This document shows positions 1-9,128 of a stretch of 44,841 nucleotides of DNA, piece after piece. The DNA comes from an uncultured Granulosicoccaceae bacterium (GTDB lineage: Bacteria; Pseudomonadota; Gammaproteobacteria; Granulosicoccales; Granulosicoccaceae), in the NCBI GenBank assembly GCA_937951345.1, contig CALFCF010000003.1:1-44841 (forward strand). Direction: 5' to 3'. The position numbers were made by a program, and so were the translations under genes. A model generated the notes under the pieces. The model saw only the letters and a list, made by a program, of their open reading frames with translations, made no database searches and was not told the DNA's origin. The stretch's first letter is position 1; the number at the start of each line of letters is the position of its first letter.

Positions 1-23
1 CCTTCATGAATAGAGCAGGCTAG
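1..23 (-). repeat. Terminal fragment of the 249-bp CTAG-ended element
   Basis: The first 23 bases are identical to the last 23 bases (34341-34363) of the complete element at 34115-34363, including the terminal CTAG. The rest of this copy, if intact, lies left of the window. It is the third occurrence of the same end in this segment and has the orientation of the 34115-34363 copy. Confidence 0.85.
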
Positions 24-161
24 TGAATTTAGAGCAAAAACAACAGGAAGGGTTCTATCGATTTTTCACAAAGCCCGGTTTGCGCGCCTGTTAGAGTTCA
101 GAGCGGTAACAAGCGGCAATAATCGATAAAAGATTCAGGTGTTATGAGGGCGGGATGAGTA

Positions 162-193
162 CGAACCGCTCCAGAAAGAGCGGTTCGATTTTT
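162..193 (+). terminator. Rho-independent terminator for a gene left of the window
   Basis: A perfect 10-bp stem (CGAACCGCTC / GAGCGGTTCG) with a 6-base loop is followed on the plus strand by ATTTTT. No plus-strand gene lies upstream inside the window, so it would end a transcript entering from the left. There is no T run on the minus strand, so it is a poor candidate for ending katG, which stops at 270. Confidence 0.7.
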
Positions 194-269
194 ATACATC
201 GATCAAATCTGATCGCGGTTACGCACAGTGCCCAACCGCACAGGTTTCGATGTTATTGCAACGTCCGGA

Positions 270-2450
<2,181 letters not shown>

Positions 2451-2464
2451 CTAGTTCAAGGTTA

Positions 2465-2478
2465 AACAATAATTTGTT
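2465..2478. promoter_or_regulatory. Small inverted repeat in the katG leader
   Basis: AACAA-TAAT-TTGTT is a perfect AT-rich dyad about 24 bases upstream of the katG start. It could be a binding site for the neighbouring Fur-family regulator or an RNA feature of the leader. It does not match a canonical Fur/PerR box well, so the role is inference only. Confidence 0.25.
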
Positions 2479-2617
2479 CTGATAAATCAATTTCATAAAC
2501 AAAGCGCGACTGGCGTAAAGCAAATGACCTGGTTCGGTACAACGCCCGGATTATCGGTGGCAACAACGACAGTCAACTTGCGATTGATGTGATTCAACCG
2601 ACTTTCAAATAGAGCGA

Positions 2618-3073
2618 TTAACGCTTACGGCTAGCCGCCGTCTTTTGACAGCTCGGGCATAAACCCCAGTAAATTACTTCCGCTTCATCAATCTTGTAAC
2701 CGTGGGTATCTTCGGCGACAAGGCATGGTGCTTCTCCAACAGCACAGTCTATGTCTATTAGTTTGTCGCATTCGCGACAAGCAAGATGGTGGTGATTATC
2801 AACTCGATGCTCGTAGCGGGCAGCCGAGCCGGCCGGTTGTATACGACGCAGAATGTTATGTACGCACATCGTATTAAGCGCGTCATAGACAGCTTGTTTT
2901 GATATCACACCGAGTTCTGACTTGACCAGCTGGCAAATTTCATCAGCCATCGCATGAGGGGATTGTGAAACCGCGCGATACACAGCCAGACGCTGCGCCG
3001 TGACCTGCAAACCCGCGGTCCTCAGTGCGTCTGATACATCGGGCGGATCATGAGCTGCCTTACTTTTCCCCAT
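2618..3073 (-). CDS. Fur-family transcriptional regulator (FurA/PerR type, katG-linked)
   Basis: A metal-dependent repressor of 151 residues, the usual Fur size. An N-terminal winged helix (recognition region about 56-70) is followed by a dimerisation domain. The metal-site signature [19 protein letters not shown] (His94-96, Cys99, Cys102) and a second Cys pair (Cys139, Cys142) suggest a structural Cys4 zinc site as in FurA/PerR members. Position directly upstream of katG points to peroxide sensing rather than global iron control. Its ATG has no convincing Shine-Dalgarno and sits close to a predicted promoter. An operator-like dyad overlaps that promoter, suggesting autoregulation. The exact subclass (FurA, PerR, Zur) cannot be fixed from sequence reading alone. 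Confidence 0.9.
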   Translation of the reverse strand: MGKSKAAHDPPDVSDALRTAGLQVTAQRLAVYRAVSQSPHAMADEICQLVKSELGVISKQAVYDALNTMCVHNILRRIQPAGSAARYEHRVDNHHHLACRECDKLIDIDCAVGEAPCLVAEDTHGYKIDEAEVIYWGLCPSCQKTAASRKR

Positions 3074-3081
3074 GCACGGAT

Positions 3082-3114
3082 ACTATAGCCAATTCTGGAC
3101 TTAATCAATAATTA
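3082..3114 (-). promoter_or_regulatory. Putative promoter and Fur/PerR-type operator of the regulator-katG unit
   Basis: On the minus strand, TATAGT (complement of 3082-3087) can serve as a -10 with TTGATT or ATTGAT 15-16 bases upstream as a -35. The -35 lies inside TAATTATTGATTA (3102-3114), an AT-rich imperfect dyad with 10 of 13 symmetric positions resembling Fur-family boxes. The predicted transcription start falls very near the ATG at 3073, so the message may have little or no leader. Confidence 0.4.
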
Positions 3115-3389
3115 GATACAAGTATAAAATCTATCACCGCGATTAAAAAACTAAATATGTGTCGGGAGGAAATTAAATTCAGCAAAAGCGTTTCAAGACA
3201 ATTCGTATTCCCTGTAGACACCGAATCCGGTGTTAACGGTTATGCGAATTGCAGCTTTTACGTCGCTGCCACGTGGTGGAACTTGCGAGACGCTTGAGCA
3301 AGCAGATTACGACGCTACTAAAGCTACGGTACCGAGTGGTACTGCACTTTGCGCTTGAGGAAAGGGTGAGATTACAGAGACTGGATCGA
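3115..3389. other. Intergenic stretch between the Fur regulator and the rhodanese
   Basis: No supported gene. It contains several small dyads, for example GTACC-GAGT-GGTAC near 3329-3342. A possible 60-codon frame on the plus strand from 3249 has no ribosome site or recognisable content and runs into the rhodanese gene on the other strand. Confidence 0.4.
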
Positions 3390-3423
3390 CAACTGGTGTC
3401 AGTTGCCACTTACTCGTGGCAAC
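3390..3423. repeat. Two overlapping, mutually exclusive hairpins at the 3' end of the rhodanese gene
   Basis: CAACTG-GTGT-CAGTTG (3390-3405) and GTTGCCAC-TTACTC-GTGGCAAC (3402-3423) are both perfect stems and share GTTG, so only one can form at a time. The second covers the last codons and stop of the rhodanese gene. Neither is followed by a T run on the minus strand, so a simple intrinsic terminator is not supported. Confidence 0.5.
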
Positions 3424-3863
3424 CCCGCTGATTTCCAGGCATCAAATCCACCATCCATATGAACAATATTAGCGATACCCGCTTTCAACATGATAGGTAC
3501 TGAGCGACCGCTTCGAACGCCGGTTTTACAATGAACGAGATATACTTTTGTTGGATCAAGTTTACGCACATTGTTCTGGAAATCAGAACCATAGTAATCA
3601 ATATTTATAGCACCATCGATATGACTTTCTGCAAATTCCCCGTGCGTGCGTACATCGATAACCACGATGTCTGGGATGTTTTGTATAACTGTCAGAGCTT
3701 CCCGAGCATCAACATGCCTGACTCCGTTTTTATGTAAAGTACCGACGGCTTCCAGCGACCAGTCATCTTGCTGCGAAGTGTCTGCTTTCGAAAACTTTGT
3801 AACGGGTATCGTAAGCACCACGAAAGCCAGAAATGCGAAAAATAGCAGCAGATATTTGTTCAT
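3399..3863 (-). CDS. Membrane-anchored or exported rhodanese-like sulfurtransferase
   Basis: A single rhodanese domain of about 100 residues follows an N-terminal hydrophobic segment (about residues 4-20) that should anchor it to the membrane or export it to the periplasm. Landmarks are VIDVRTHGEFAESHIDGAINI and the active-site loop HCKTGVRSGRS, with the persulfide-forming Cys at about 112 in C-x5-R form. The family moves sulfur atoms via a cysteine persulfide; the natural acceptor here is unknown. A start at 3863 (ATG, 154 residues) is preferred over an in-frame GTG four codons upstream (3875). It lies on the same strand as katG and its regulator but 300 bases away, so it is probably a separate transcript. 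Confidence 0.85.
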   Translation of the reverse strand: MNKYLLLFFAFLAFVVLTIPVTKFSKADTSQQDDWSLEAVGTLHKNGVRHVDAREALTVIQNIPDIVVIDVRTHGEFAESHIDGAINIDYYGSDFQNNVRKLDPTKVYLVHCKTGVRSGRSVPIMLKAGIANIVHMDGGFDAWKSAGLPRVSGN

Positions 3864-4316
3864 TACTTTATTCACTCTTTACGCAGGGGCATACAACAAC
3901 AACGGAATTCTATTAGTGCAGCCGGATAATACTTCGTCCTAACAAAAATTAGAGCAATTTTCACCTGTAAGTTCAATAAACAACTCTATTTGAAAACCAT
4001 TCGATAGTCATACCAGGCAATGGCAATAAGTCACCTTAGCCAGATGAACACCATACAGTTCAATAGTATTTCCAGTAGTATTGCTACCAATTTGTGTAAC
4101 TGTCTATTTCGTAGTGGATGATTAATCAAACATCATCGCGAAATATCAATCATTTTAGTAACAATTGGCCATCGTCTGATTTACGCACACTCGGACTGAT
4201 CACTTCTGTGATTTGATCACACAGAACGAGCTATCACTCTGGCAATAAAAACCCGCCGGACAGGGGTTATGTATGCTGATTCTGGACGTTCGATACCCAA
4301 TACAGAAGGTTATACT
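3864..4316. other. Intergenic stretch upstream of the rhodanese
   Basis: No supported gene. It is AT-rich and contains a dyad at 4204-4226 (TTCTGTG and CACAGAA arms) that resembles a CRP half-site pair, but with one base too few between TGTGA and TCACA. The left end of the 4317-4471 repeat follows. Confidence 0.4.
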
Positions 4317-4471
4317 AGAAGCCATCTCAAAATTGAGATTGCGCGCTCAGCCAAAGCGTGGTCGCTCGAGCAGCGCAGTTTACACGCAGTAAATGAGCAG
4401 CGCAGAACGGCACACAACGCAGAATCAGCGTACAGGACTCGGCGTCCGCGATCAATTTTGAGATAGCTTCT
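4317..4471. repeat. 155-bp intergenic element with about 25-bp terminal inverted repeats
   Basis: The left end AGAAGCCATCTCAAAATTGA (from 4317) matches the reverse complement of the right end (4447-4471), which reads AGAAGCTATCTCAAAATTGA then TCGCG; one mismatch falls in the first 20 bases. The interior is GC-richer and carries repeated GCGCAG-like words. The ends and size look like a MITE or a structured repeat of the ERIC/RUP kind. No open frame inside is convincing. No second copy was found in the window. Confidence 0.6.
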
Positions 4472-4513
4472 GTTAAAGATGGCGTCTATTAAAGACGGTT
4501 TCTATTAAAATAG
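4469..4513. repeat. 16-bp tandem repeat, about 2.8 imperfect copies
   Basis: TCTGTTAAAGATGGCG (4469-4484), TCTATTAAAGACGGTT (4485-4500) and a partial TCTATTAAAATAG (4501-4513) lie head to tail, starting in the last bases of the 155-bp inverted-repeat element. They look like local slippage next to the element end. Confidence 0.7.
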
Positions 4514-4666
4514 TAAGATGTATCATTCATCGCTCCCTGCAGACTATCTGAGACCGCAACACGAAAATACGACACACCTTTTACACGTATCTTAAGACTT
4601 AATGGAAATTTTGACCTTGTGGAAATATTAGCACCCGGAAATGGCAAATACCTATTGAGGCTATTA

Positions 4667-5152
4667 ATGTTGGCAACAGTTTTTGCAGCAGCATTACTCT
4701 TGTCTAACAACTCAACTCCAGAGAGTGATCAGTACACAGTCAAGATTGCAGAACAACTTAAACACGAACCAATACCTGTCTCAACTTCAAACAAATCAGC
4801 CGCTACGCTGCATGACTCCCGCTTTGGCCTATTTACCAATGAAAAGATTTGCATGGCCATAACGAATGCAATGGCAGGTATACCCTTTTCATCCATGAAA
4901 ACCTCGTCATTATCAGATCATATAATTGTGTCAACAAACCCCGGCATAGGCTCACAGGCAGAATCCTATAACTGTAAACAGGTTGAAAATCGATTTTACT
5001 GGAACAATTCATCCAGCGTCTTCAGTCAATCAATTCTCGAAGTCGAGCCGCAGATTAATATGGCCAGAAAAGACATTCTAATCCTGTATCTCTTTGAACC
5101 ACGAGATATCAGCAATATCGTTCGCCGATATAACATTGATGATTTCAAGTAA
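4667..5152 (+). CDS. Exported protein of unknown function
   Basis: I do not recognise the family. The product is about 161 residues with an N-terminal hydrophobic segment (MLATVFAAALLLS) fitting a signal peptide or single anchor, then a soluble part with two cysteines (Cys in EKICMAI and in YNCKQ) that could form a disulfide outside the cytoplasm. The ATG at 4667 is chosen because TGAGG sits six bases upstream; an in-frame GTG at 4619 would extend it by 16 residues but lacks a ribosome site. It stands alone between intergenic regions of several hundred bases. Confidence 0.6.
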   Translation: MLATVFAAALLLSNNSTPESDQYTVKIAEQLKHEPIPVSTSNKSAATLHDSRFGLFTNEKICMAITNAMAGIPFSSMKTSSLSDHIIVSTNPGIGSQAESYNCKQVENRFYWNNSSSVFSQSILEVEPQINMARKDILILYLFEPRDISNIVRRYNIDDFK

Positions 5153-5471
5153 CCGACAACCAAAGGCAACGTGCTACCCCCAAGTAAAATGAAGTGCTAT
5201 AAGTGCGTCAAACCCAAAATCACATCGACTATCCCGGCTGGTGATAATTCAGGCGACATGTGACACTCCCGTCACTGTAAGTCTTTTCCAACCGATGAAC
5301 CGCTACTCGCCACCTATTACACAATAGTTGTGGACAGCGCAGCAAACACACCAAACAATTTGTAGTTAATTTACCGATTAAATTTAATGTAGCGTCTAAT
5401 CAAAATATATTATCGACTTCCGGGTTTTTTCAATTACACTCATTGCTTATGAACTACCACGGAGAAGCAAG
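5153..5471. other. Intergenic stretch upstream of the peroxiredoxin-like gene
   Basis: No gene seen. The last 100 bases are AT-rich, with TATTAT-type -10 candidates near 5408, consistent with a promoter for the gene at 5472. No clear -35 or operator could be assigned. Confidence 0.4.
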
Positions 5472-6011
5472 ATGCTTGTACCTCGTCACACCGTTCCAGC
5501 CTTGTCTGTCGCAACTTTGGCACATGGCGATTTTGATGTAACCAAAGCAAATCCAGATCGTGGAACCATTGTTTGCTTCTACCGAGGATTACATTGCCCG
5601 ATCTGCGCGAACTATCTAAAGGAGCTTGGCAAACTAAACAAAACATTTGCTGATAAAGGCTACGAAACTATTGCTATCAGTTCTGATACTCAAGAACGCG
5701 CGCAGGAAATGGCGGACAAGATCGACTCTCCGGATTTACGCGTTGGCTATGGTCTATCACTTACCACCGCACGCGAATGGGGTTTGTCTATTTCCGCATC
5801 GATCGGTACAACATCAATTGGCATCGAAGAGCCGGCACTATTCTCTGAACCTGGTTTATTCGTCGTAGACAGTGACATGACACTCTACTACGGCTCAGTT
5901 CAAACCATGCCCTTCGTAAGACCTCACTTTTCAGAACTTGCGGGCGCACTGGATTTTGCCATTGACAAAAATTATCCAGCCCGTGGTGAATATGTGGGTG
6001 AGATATTATAG
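5472..6011 (+). CDS. Peroxiredoxin-like AhpC/TSA-family protein
   Basis: A 179-residue thioredoxin-fold protein of the peroxiredoxin-like branch. The strand-turn-helix motif is FYRGLHCPICANYLKEL with Cys42 and Cys45 in CxxC form, where a typical peroxiredoxin has a Thr/Val-Cys peroxidatic site; ISSDTQERAQEMA follows as in thiol peroxidases. There is no signal peptide, so it should be cytoplasmic. The role is probably reduction of peroxides or disulfides, but the CxxC makes a thioredoxin-like activity possible. GGAGAAGCAAG precedes the ATG. It is a single gene with an intrinsic terminator downstream, near other peroxide-stress genes but not co-transcribed with them. Confidence 0.85.
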   Translation: MLVPRHTVPALSVATLAHGDFDVTKANPDRGTIVCFYRGLHCPICANYLKELGKLNKTFADKGYETIAISSDTQERAQEMADKIDSPDLRVGYGLSLTTAREWGLSISASIGTTSIGIEEPALFSEPGLFVVDSDMTLYYGSVQTMPFVRPHFSELAGALDFAIDKNYPARGEYVGEIL

Positions 6012-6053
6012 CGGGTAGAAGCCGATCGATACCTTAAAAACCACTTTCTACGG

Positions 6054-6085
6054 ATCACCGGTGATCTTTAACCGGTGATTATTTC
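6054..6085 (+). terminator. Intrinsic terminator downstream of the peroxiredoxin-like gene
   Basis: A perfect 9-bp stem (ATCACCGGT / ACCGGTGAT) with an 8-base loop is followed by TATTTCT, a modest T-rich tail, 42 bases after the stop codon. Confidence 0.6.
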
Positions 6086-6607
6086 TGTCACTCCCCGGAT
6101 CCCCTGCTCCTCATTCCTTACATATACTGATACTGATACTGATACTGATACTGATAGACCAAGATTACAACGGATCATGCTTCGGCAAAGTTTATCACTC
6201 TTCGTTGCTTATATATTCATTACGCTGAATGCAGTATCAGTTGATATGCATTAGCATTTACTGCTCAAAATAAACCCACAGCAAATTCATCCCTAAACAC
6301 AGCATGCAATCTTGCTGTTGTGCCGGCTCACAGATGAGTGTCCGAAACTTCGGATTTCAATACAGCACTAGCAAAAAACCGGTAGTCTCGCGCCTGATGA
6401 ATGTCGATGGAACAATACAGTAGTTGCTAATAGGGCTGTAGGCGCGGTAGTCGGTGGAAACAACGACACAGGTGGCGAGCTTGAATTCCTGGCGTCGGGC
6501 TTCAGGCGACAGCGCCGGTCAGGCAAAATTTCGGCGATTTGAATTTTAAGTCACTGCGGATGAACCCGTGATGCCTGACGATTCAAGGAGCAATGCCTCT
6601 ACAGCGT
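6086..6607. other. Intergenic stretch between convergent genes
   Basis: About 520 bases with no supported gene, containing the hexamer repeat at 6125-6156. Words around 6450 (TCGGTGG then AACAACGACA) nearly repeat a piece of the katG leader near 2553. A short open plus-strand frame there could be a decayed gene fragment, but the match is too short to be sure. Confidence 0.4.
6125..6156. repeat. Perfect hexanucleotide microsatellite (TACTGA)5
   Basis: Five perfect copies of TACTGA plus a trailing TA. It is intergenic, 113 bases after the peroxiredoxin-like gene and well away from the next start codon, so phase variation of a promoter is not obvious. Confidence 0.95.
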
Positions 6608-7624
6608 CTACAACTCATAGTCAGGTGTCATATAACGTCTTTGGCTTCTACCACTGACGCCATTCCCGGCACTGGCTAAAGCACCGGCACTTCCACTATT
6701 GTTTAATCTCGATTTAATCTTGTCACTCGACAATATAATTGTTACCGCCAGAGCACCAAATCCAAGCCCAATCAATCCACCGGTTGTTATTGATTCGCCC
6801 AGTACCGGCCATGCAAGCAACATCGTAGCAGGCGGAGTCAGATAGATAAGACTCGAGACGTTTATAGCGGTCGTACGACGAAGCAATAAATACATCAAAC
6901 CATATGAAGCTATAGAGACAACGGCTGCCATATAGATCAGAGTCAGCACATACTCCAGGTTCCACGTCGCTTCAAAGCGCTCGAACGTCCAACCCAAACC
7001 GGCAAAAAATACGAGTGCAGCAGTACTATGAATCCACAATATCTGGTTTAGATGAATAGTTTGTAGTCCCCTGTTTTTACGCGCGAGCGTCATACGCCGG
7101 TCAATCAGTGTTGCAATTGAGATAGCAATCACAGAGACAAGTAATAATGAGTACGCCACGCCGGTTCCAGCAACCACCAGCTGACTGGACAATGTGATAT
7201 ACACAGCCACTACCCCGACACTTAACCCCATCCATTGAAAACGATTAGCCTTTTCAACTTGTCCACCGGACATCCCGATAGCGCATATTGTTGTCAAAAG
7301 TGGCTGCATAGCCGCGACGAATGCGACCATACCGGCAGTGACACCATACGTCATTGCCGCAATGCCGCCCGCCAGATAGACACCATGAGATAAAACACCA
7401 ACGAGCGCATGGCCAAAGAATTCACGACGGGAAACTGTTGCAAATTTCTGGCAAGTACTTAGAAAGGCCACCAGAAACGAGAGCCCCAGTACGACAAGCA
7501 GATAGCGGATAGTGAGGAATGTAAAAGGACCGGAATAGCCCAGACCAAATTTGGCTCCAACCCAACCGGAGCTCCAGAGAAAAACGAACAAGACAGATAA
7601 TAAGACAGTGTAACTACTGCGCAT
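6608..7624 (-). CDS. EamA/DMT-superfamily permease
   Basis: An inner-membrane transporter of about 338 residues with ten predicted hydrophobic segments in two repeated EamA halves. Typical DMT landmarks are WSSGWVGAKFGL in helix 1, the second-half YLLLRRTTAINVSSLIYLTP and the helix PVLGESITTGGLIGLGF. Family members export amino acids, purines, metabolites or drugs; the substrate here cannot be told. The ATG at 7624 is chosen because GGAGTGG lies just upstream; an in-frame GTG at 7654 would add ten residues. The C-terminal tail of about 35 residues is polar and Gly/Ser/Arg-rich. It appears monocistronic and is convergent with the peroxiredoxin-like gene. Confidence 0.85.
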   Translation of the reverse strand: MRSSYTVLLSVLFVFLWSSGWVGAKFGLGYSGPFTFLTIRYLLVVLGLSFLVAFLSTCQKFATVSRREFFGHALVGVLSHGVYLAGGIAAMTYGVTAGMVAFVAAMQPLLTTICAIGMSGGQVEKANRFQWMGLSVGVVAVYITLSSQLVVAGTGVAYSLLLVSVIAISIATLIDRRMTLARKNRGLQTIHLNQILWIHSTAALVFFAGLGWTFERFEATWNLEYVLTLIYMAAVVSIASYGLMYLLLRRTTAINVSSLIYLTPPATMLLAWPVLGESITTGGLIGLGFGALAVTIILSSDKIKSRLNNSGSAGALASAGNGVSGRSQRRYMTPDYEL

Positions 7625-7654
7625 GAGAACCACTCCAAATCCAAAACTACTCAC

Positions 7655-8051
7655 GCAGTTCGGGTAAAACTCCTAACATCGAACAACTCAAGCAGCCCCA
7701 AGCCCCTTTTTGGAGTCACTTGCGGCCACAGATTTAAAAAAGAGAGTCTAGAATGACATCAGCCCATTTTCCAGTAGACTTTAGTCCAGTCTCGAAGGAT
7801 TCAATGGCCGGTATTTTAAAAATTAGTACCAGTTCTTTTTAAACTGTACTTTAGGCTTGCCAACGGCTTTCTTTGAAAGCGGTTGCATTGGAAATAAAGC
7901 GATTGCTTTGAAAAACGATCTATGCAGATTGATTAAAAATCAAATAATCAATAACGAATGATCAATAACGAACCTGGCGGGGAAACGGTCGGTGCCAACA
8001 AAACCTGTGACACCAACCGGGAAAACGAAATTACGGGATTACAGAATCACG
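7655..8051. other. Intergenic stretch upstream of the DMT permease
   Basis: About 400 bases without a gene. A 14-bp unit is tandemly duplicated at 7947-7960 and 7961-7974 (ATCAATAACGAATG then ATCAATAACGAACC). Short imperfect repeats of AAAGCGGTTGC / AAAGCGATTGC lie near 7875-7910. Confidence 0.5.
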
Positions 8052-8666
8052 CTACTGAGCAACTCTGGAGACTGCAAAGTCAAACGTGTATGTCGACAGA
8101 CTGCCTGTTTGATTCAACCACAACGCATAGTCTCCTGCAGGTAGCGGCGATGTGAAACCCACAGCACCGGGTGCCTGACCGGCTTCAGCGAGAACATCTA
8201 CTCCGATATCAGCCGTTCCAAAATGCCTGAACCCGAACAATGAACTGGTATCAGCAGCGGCTTCAGCGGGAGTCACGGTAAACGAAGTCCCCTGCTGAAG
8301 CGCGAAAAAGGCGACCGGGTCACCTGCATCGCTGCTATAAGCGTTCACGGTGATAGTATCCAGCGTGTCACAGTTGCCAACGGTGAACTGCACATAATCA
8401 AGATCACCACTTTCAGTTGAAGCAGAAAGCTGGTTAATGCCGGCACCCAGTGGCCAGGAGTTGGGGCTGGCCGGATCGTCAGAGAAATCGCCAGCATCCG
8501 TTTCCGACAGGTTAACGGCATCGGCGTCGTTGCATACCATCGCATCGGGATCGACAGCAGGGGGCTCAAGGTCGACAGCGTTGTTATCCGAATCACTACT
8601 GCATGCTGCCACAGCAACAGTCATCGGGATAACGAGAAATTTGAGCGCTACAGGTTTGATAGTCAA
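8052..8666 (-). CDS. Predicted lipoprotein of unknown function
   Basis: About 204 residues. A TTG start at 8666 is preferred because GGAG lies nine bases upstream and it gives a clean lipoprotein signal: hydrophobic segment, then VAVAAC with the lipidated Cys at 22, followed by a Ser/Asp/Asn-rich linker. The frame stays open upstream for 71 codons, but that part is not signal-like. The mature part is acidic and beta-rich, with NSWPLGAGINQLS and a C-terminal PAGDYALWLNQTG segment resembling the beta-sandwich pre-peptidase C-terminal domains of secreted proteins. That resemblance is by eye. Function unknown. Confidence 0.65.
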   Translation of the reverse strand: MTIKPVALKFLVIPMTVAVAACSSDSDNNAVDLEPPAVDPDAMVCNDADAVNLSETDAGDFSDDPASPNSWPLGAGINQLSASTESGDLDYVQFTVGNCDTLDTITVNAYSSDAGDPVAFFALQQGTSFTVTPAEAAADTSSLFGFRHFGTADIGVDVLAEAGQAPGAVGFTSPLPAGDYALWLNQTGSLSTYTFDFAVSRVAQ

Positions 8667-8835
8667 GTTGGTTTCTCCGGAGAATTTTGTACTTTCTCGC
8701 AATTTTCGTGACAGTGGTCTAACGGTTAACGACGTTGGACAACAGATTCGATAAATTGTTTTGATAAGATGGTTTGTGAAACGGTTAAATACGCGACCAA
8801 AACCATCGAGTTTAAGAGACATCAAGCTGCATGTT

Positions 8836-8873
8836 CGTGTCGGGTCGCATAATCCGTGTCGGGTTGCATAATA
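8836..8873. repeat. 19-bp tandem duplication
   Basis: CGTGTCGGGTCGCATAATC (8836-8854) is followed directly by CGTGTCGGGTTGCATAATA (8855-8873), 17 of 19 identical. It lies 170 bases upstream of the lipoprotein start. Confidence 0.85.
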
Positions 8874-9055
8874 TTTCAACAGTCTATGCCGGCATGATAT
8901 CGTGCTGATTCTAGCACCGACTCGTCGACAGCAGGGTATGTCCGGATTACATCATAACCTCACAACAAAAATTTGCGCGATGATCTATCAGGACATGCAT
9001 CCGACTAACCGCCCCGCTCTGCTGACACCAGCGTTTGCCCGAAACCGAAGACAGG

Positions 9056-9081
9056 ATACTGAAACACAATACTGAAACACG
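9056..9081. repeat. 13-bp tandem duplication
   Basis: ATACTGAAACACA (9056-9068) is followed directly by ATACTGAAACACG (9069-9081), 12 of 13 identical. It lies in the leader of the thiolase operon, 48 bases before the start codon. The surrounding 8667-9128 stretch holds no supported gene. Confidence 0.85.
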
Positions 9082-9128
9082 ATATAGACGACTACCGGTC
9101 TTACCCCTATTTACAGGTATTTTCAAAA

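Noticed and set aside
3249-3431. 60-codon plus-strand frame in the gap before the rhodanese gene
   Set aside because: No ribosome site, an Arg/Leu-rich composition typical of non-coding frames, and overlap with the end of the rhodanese gene.
4204-4226. CRP-like site TGTGA...TCACA
   Set aside because: The spacing is five bases rather than six, and the nearest start codons are more than 300 bases away, so it was not annotated as a regulatory site.
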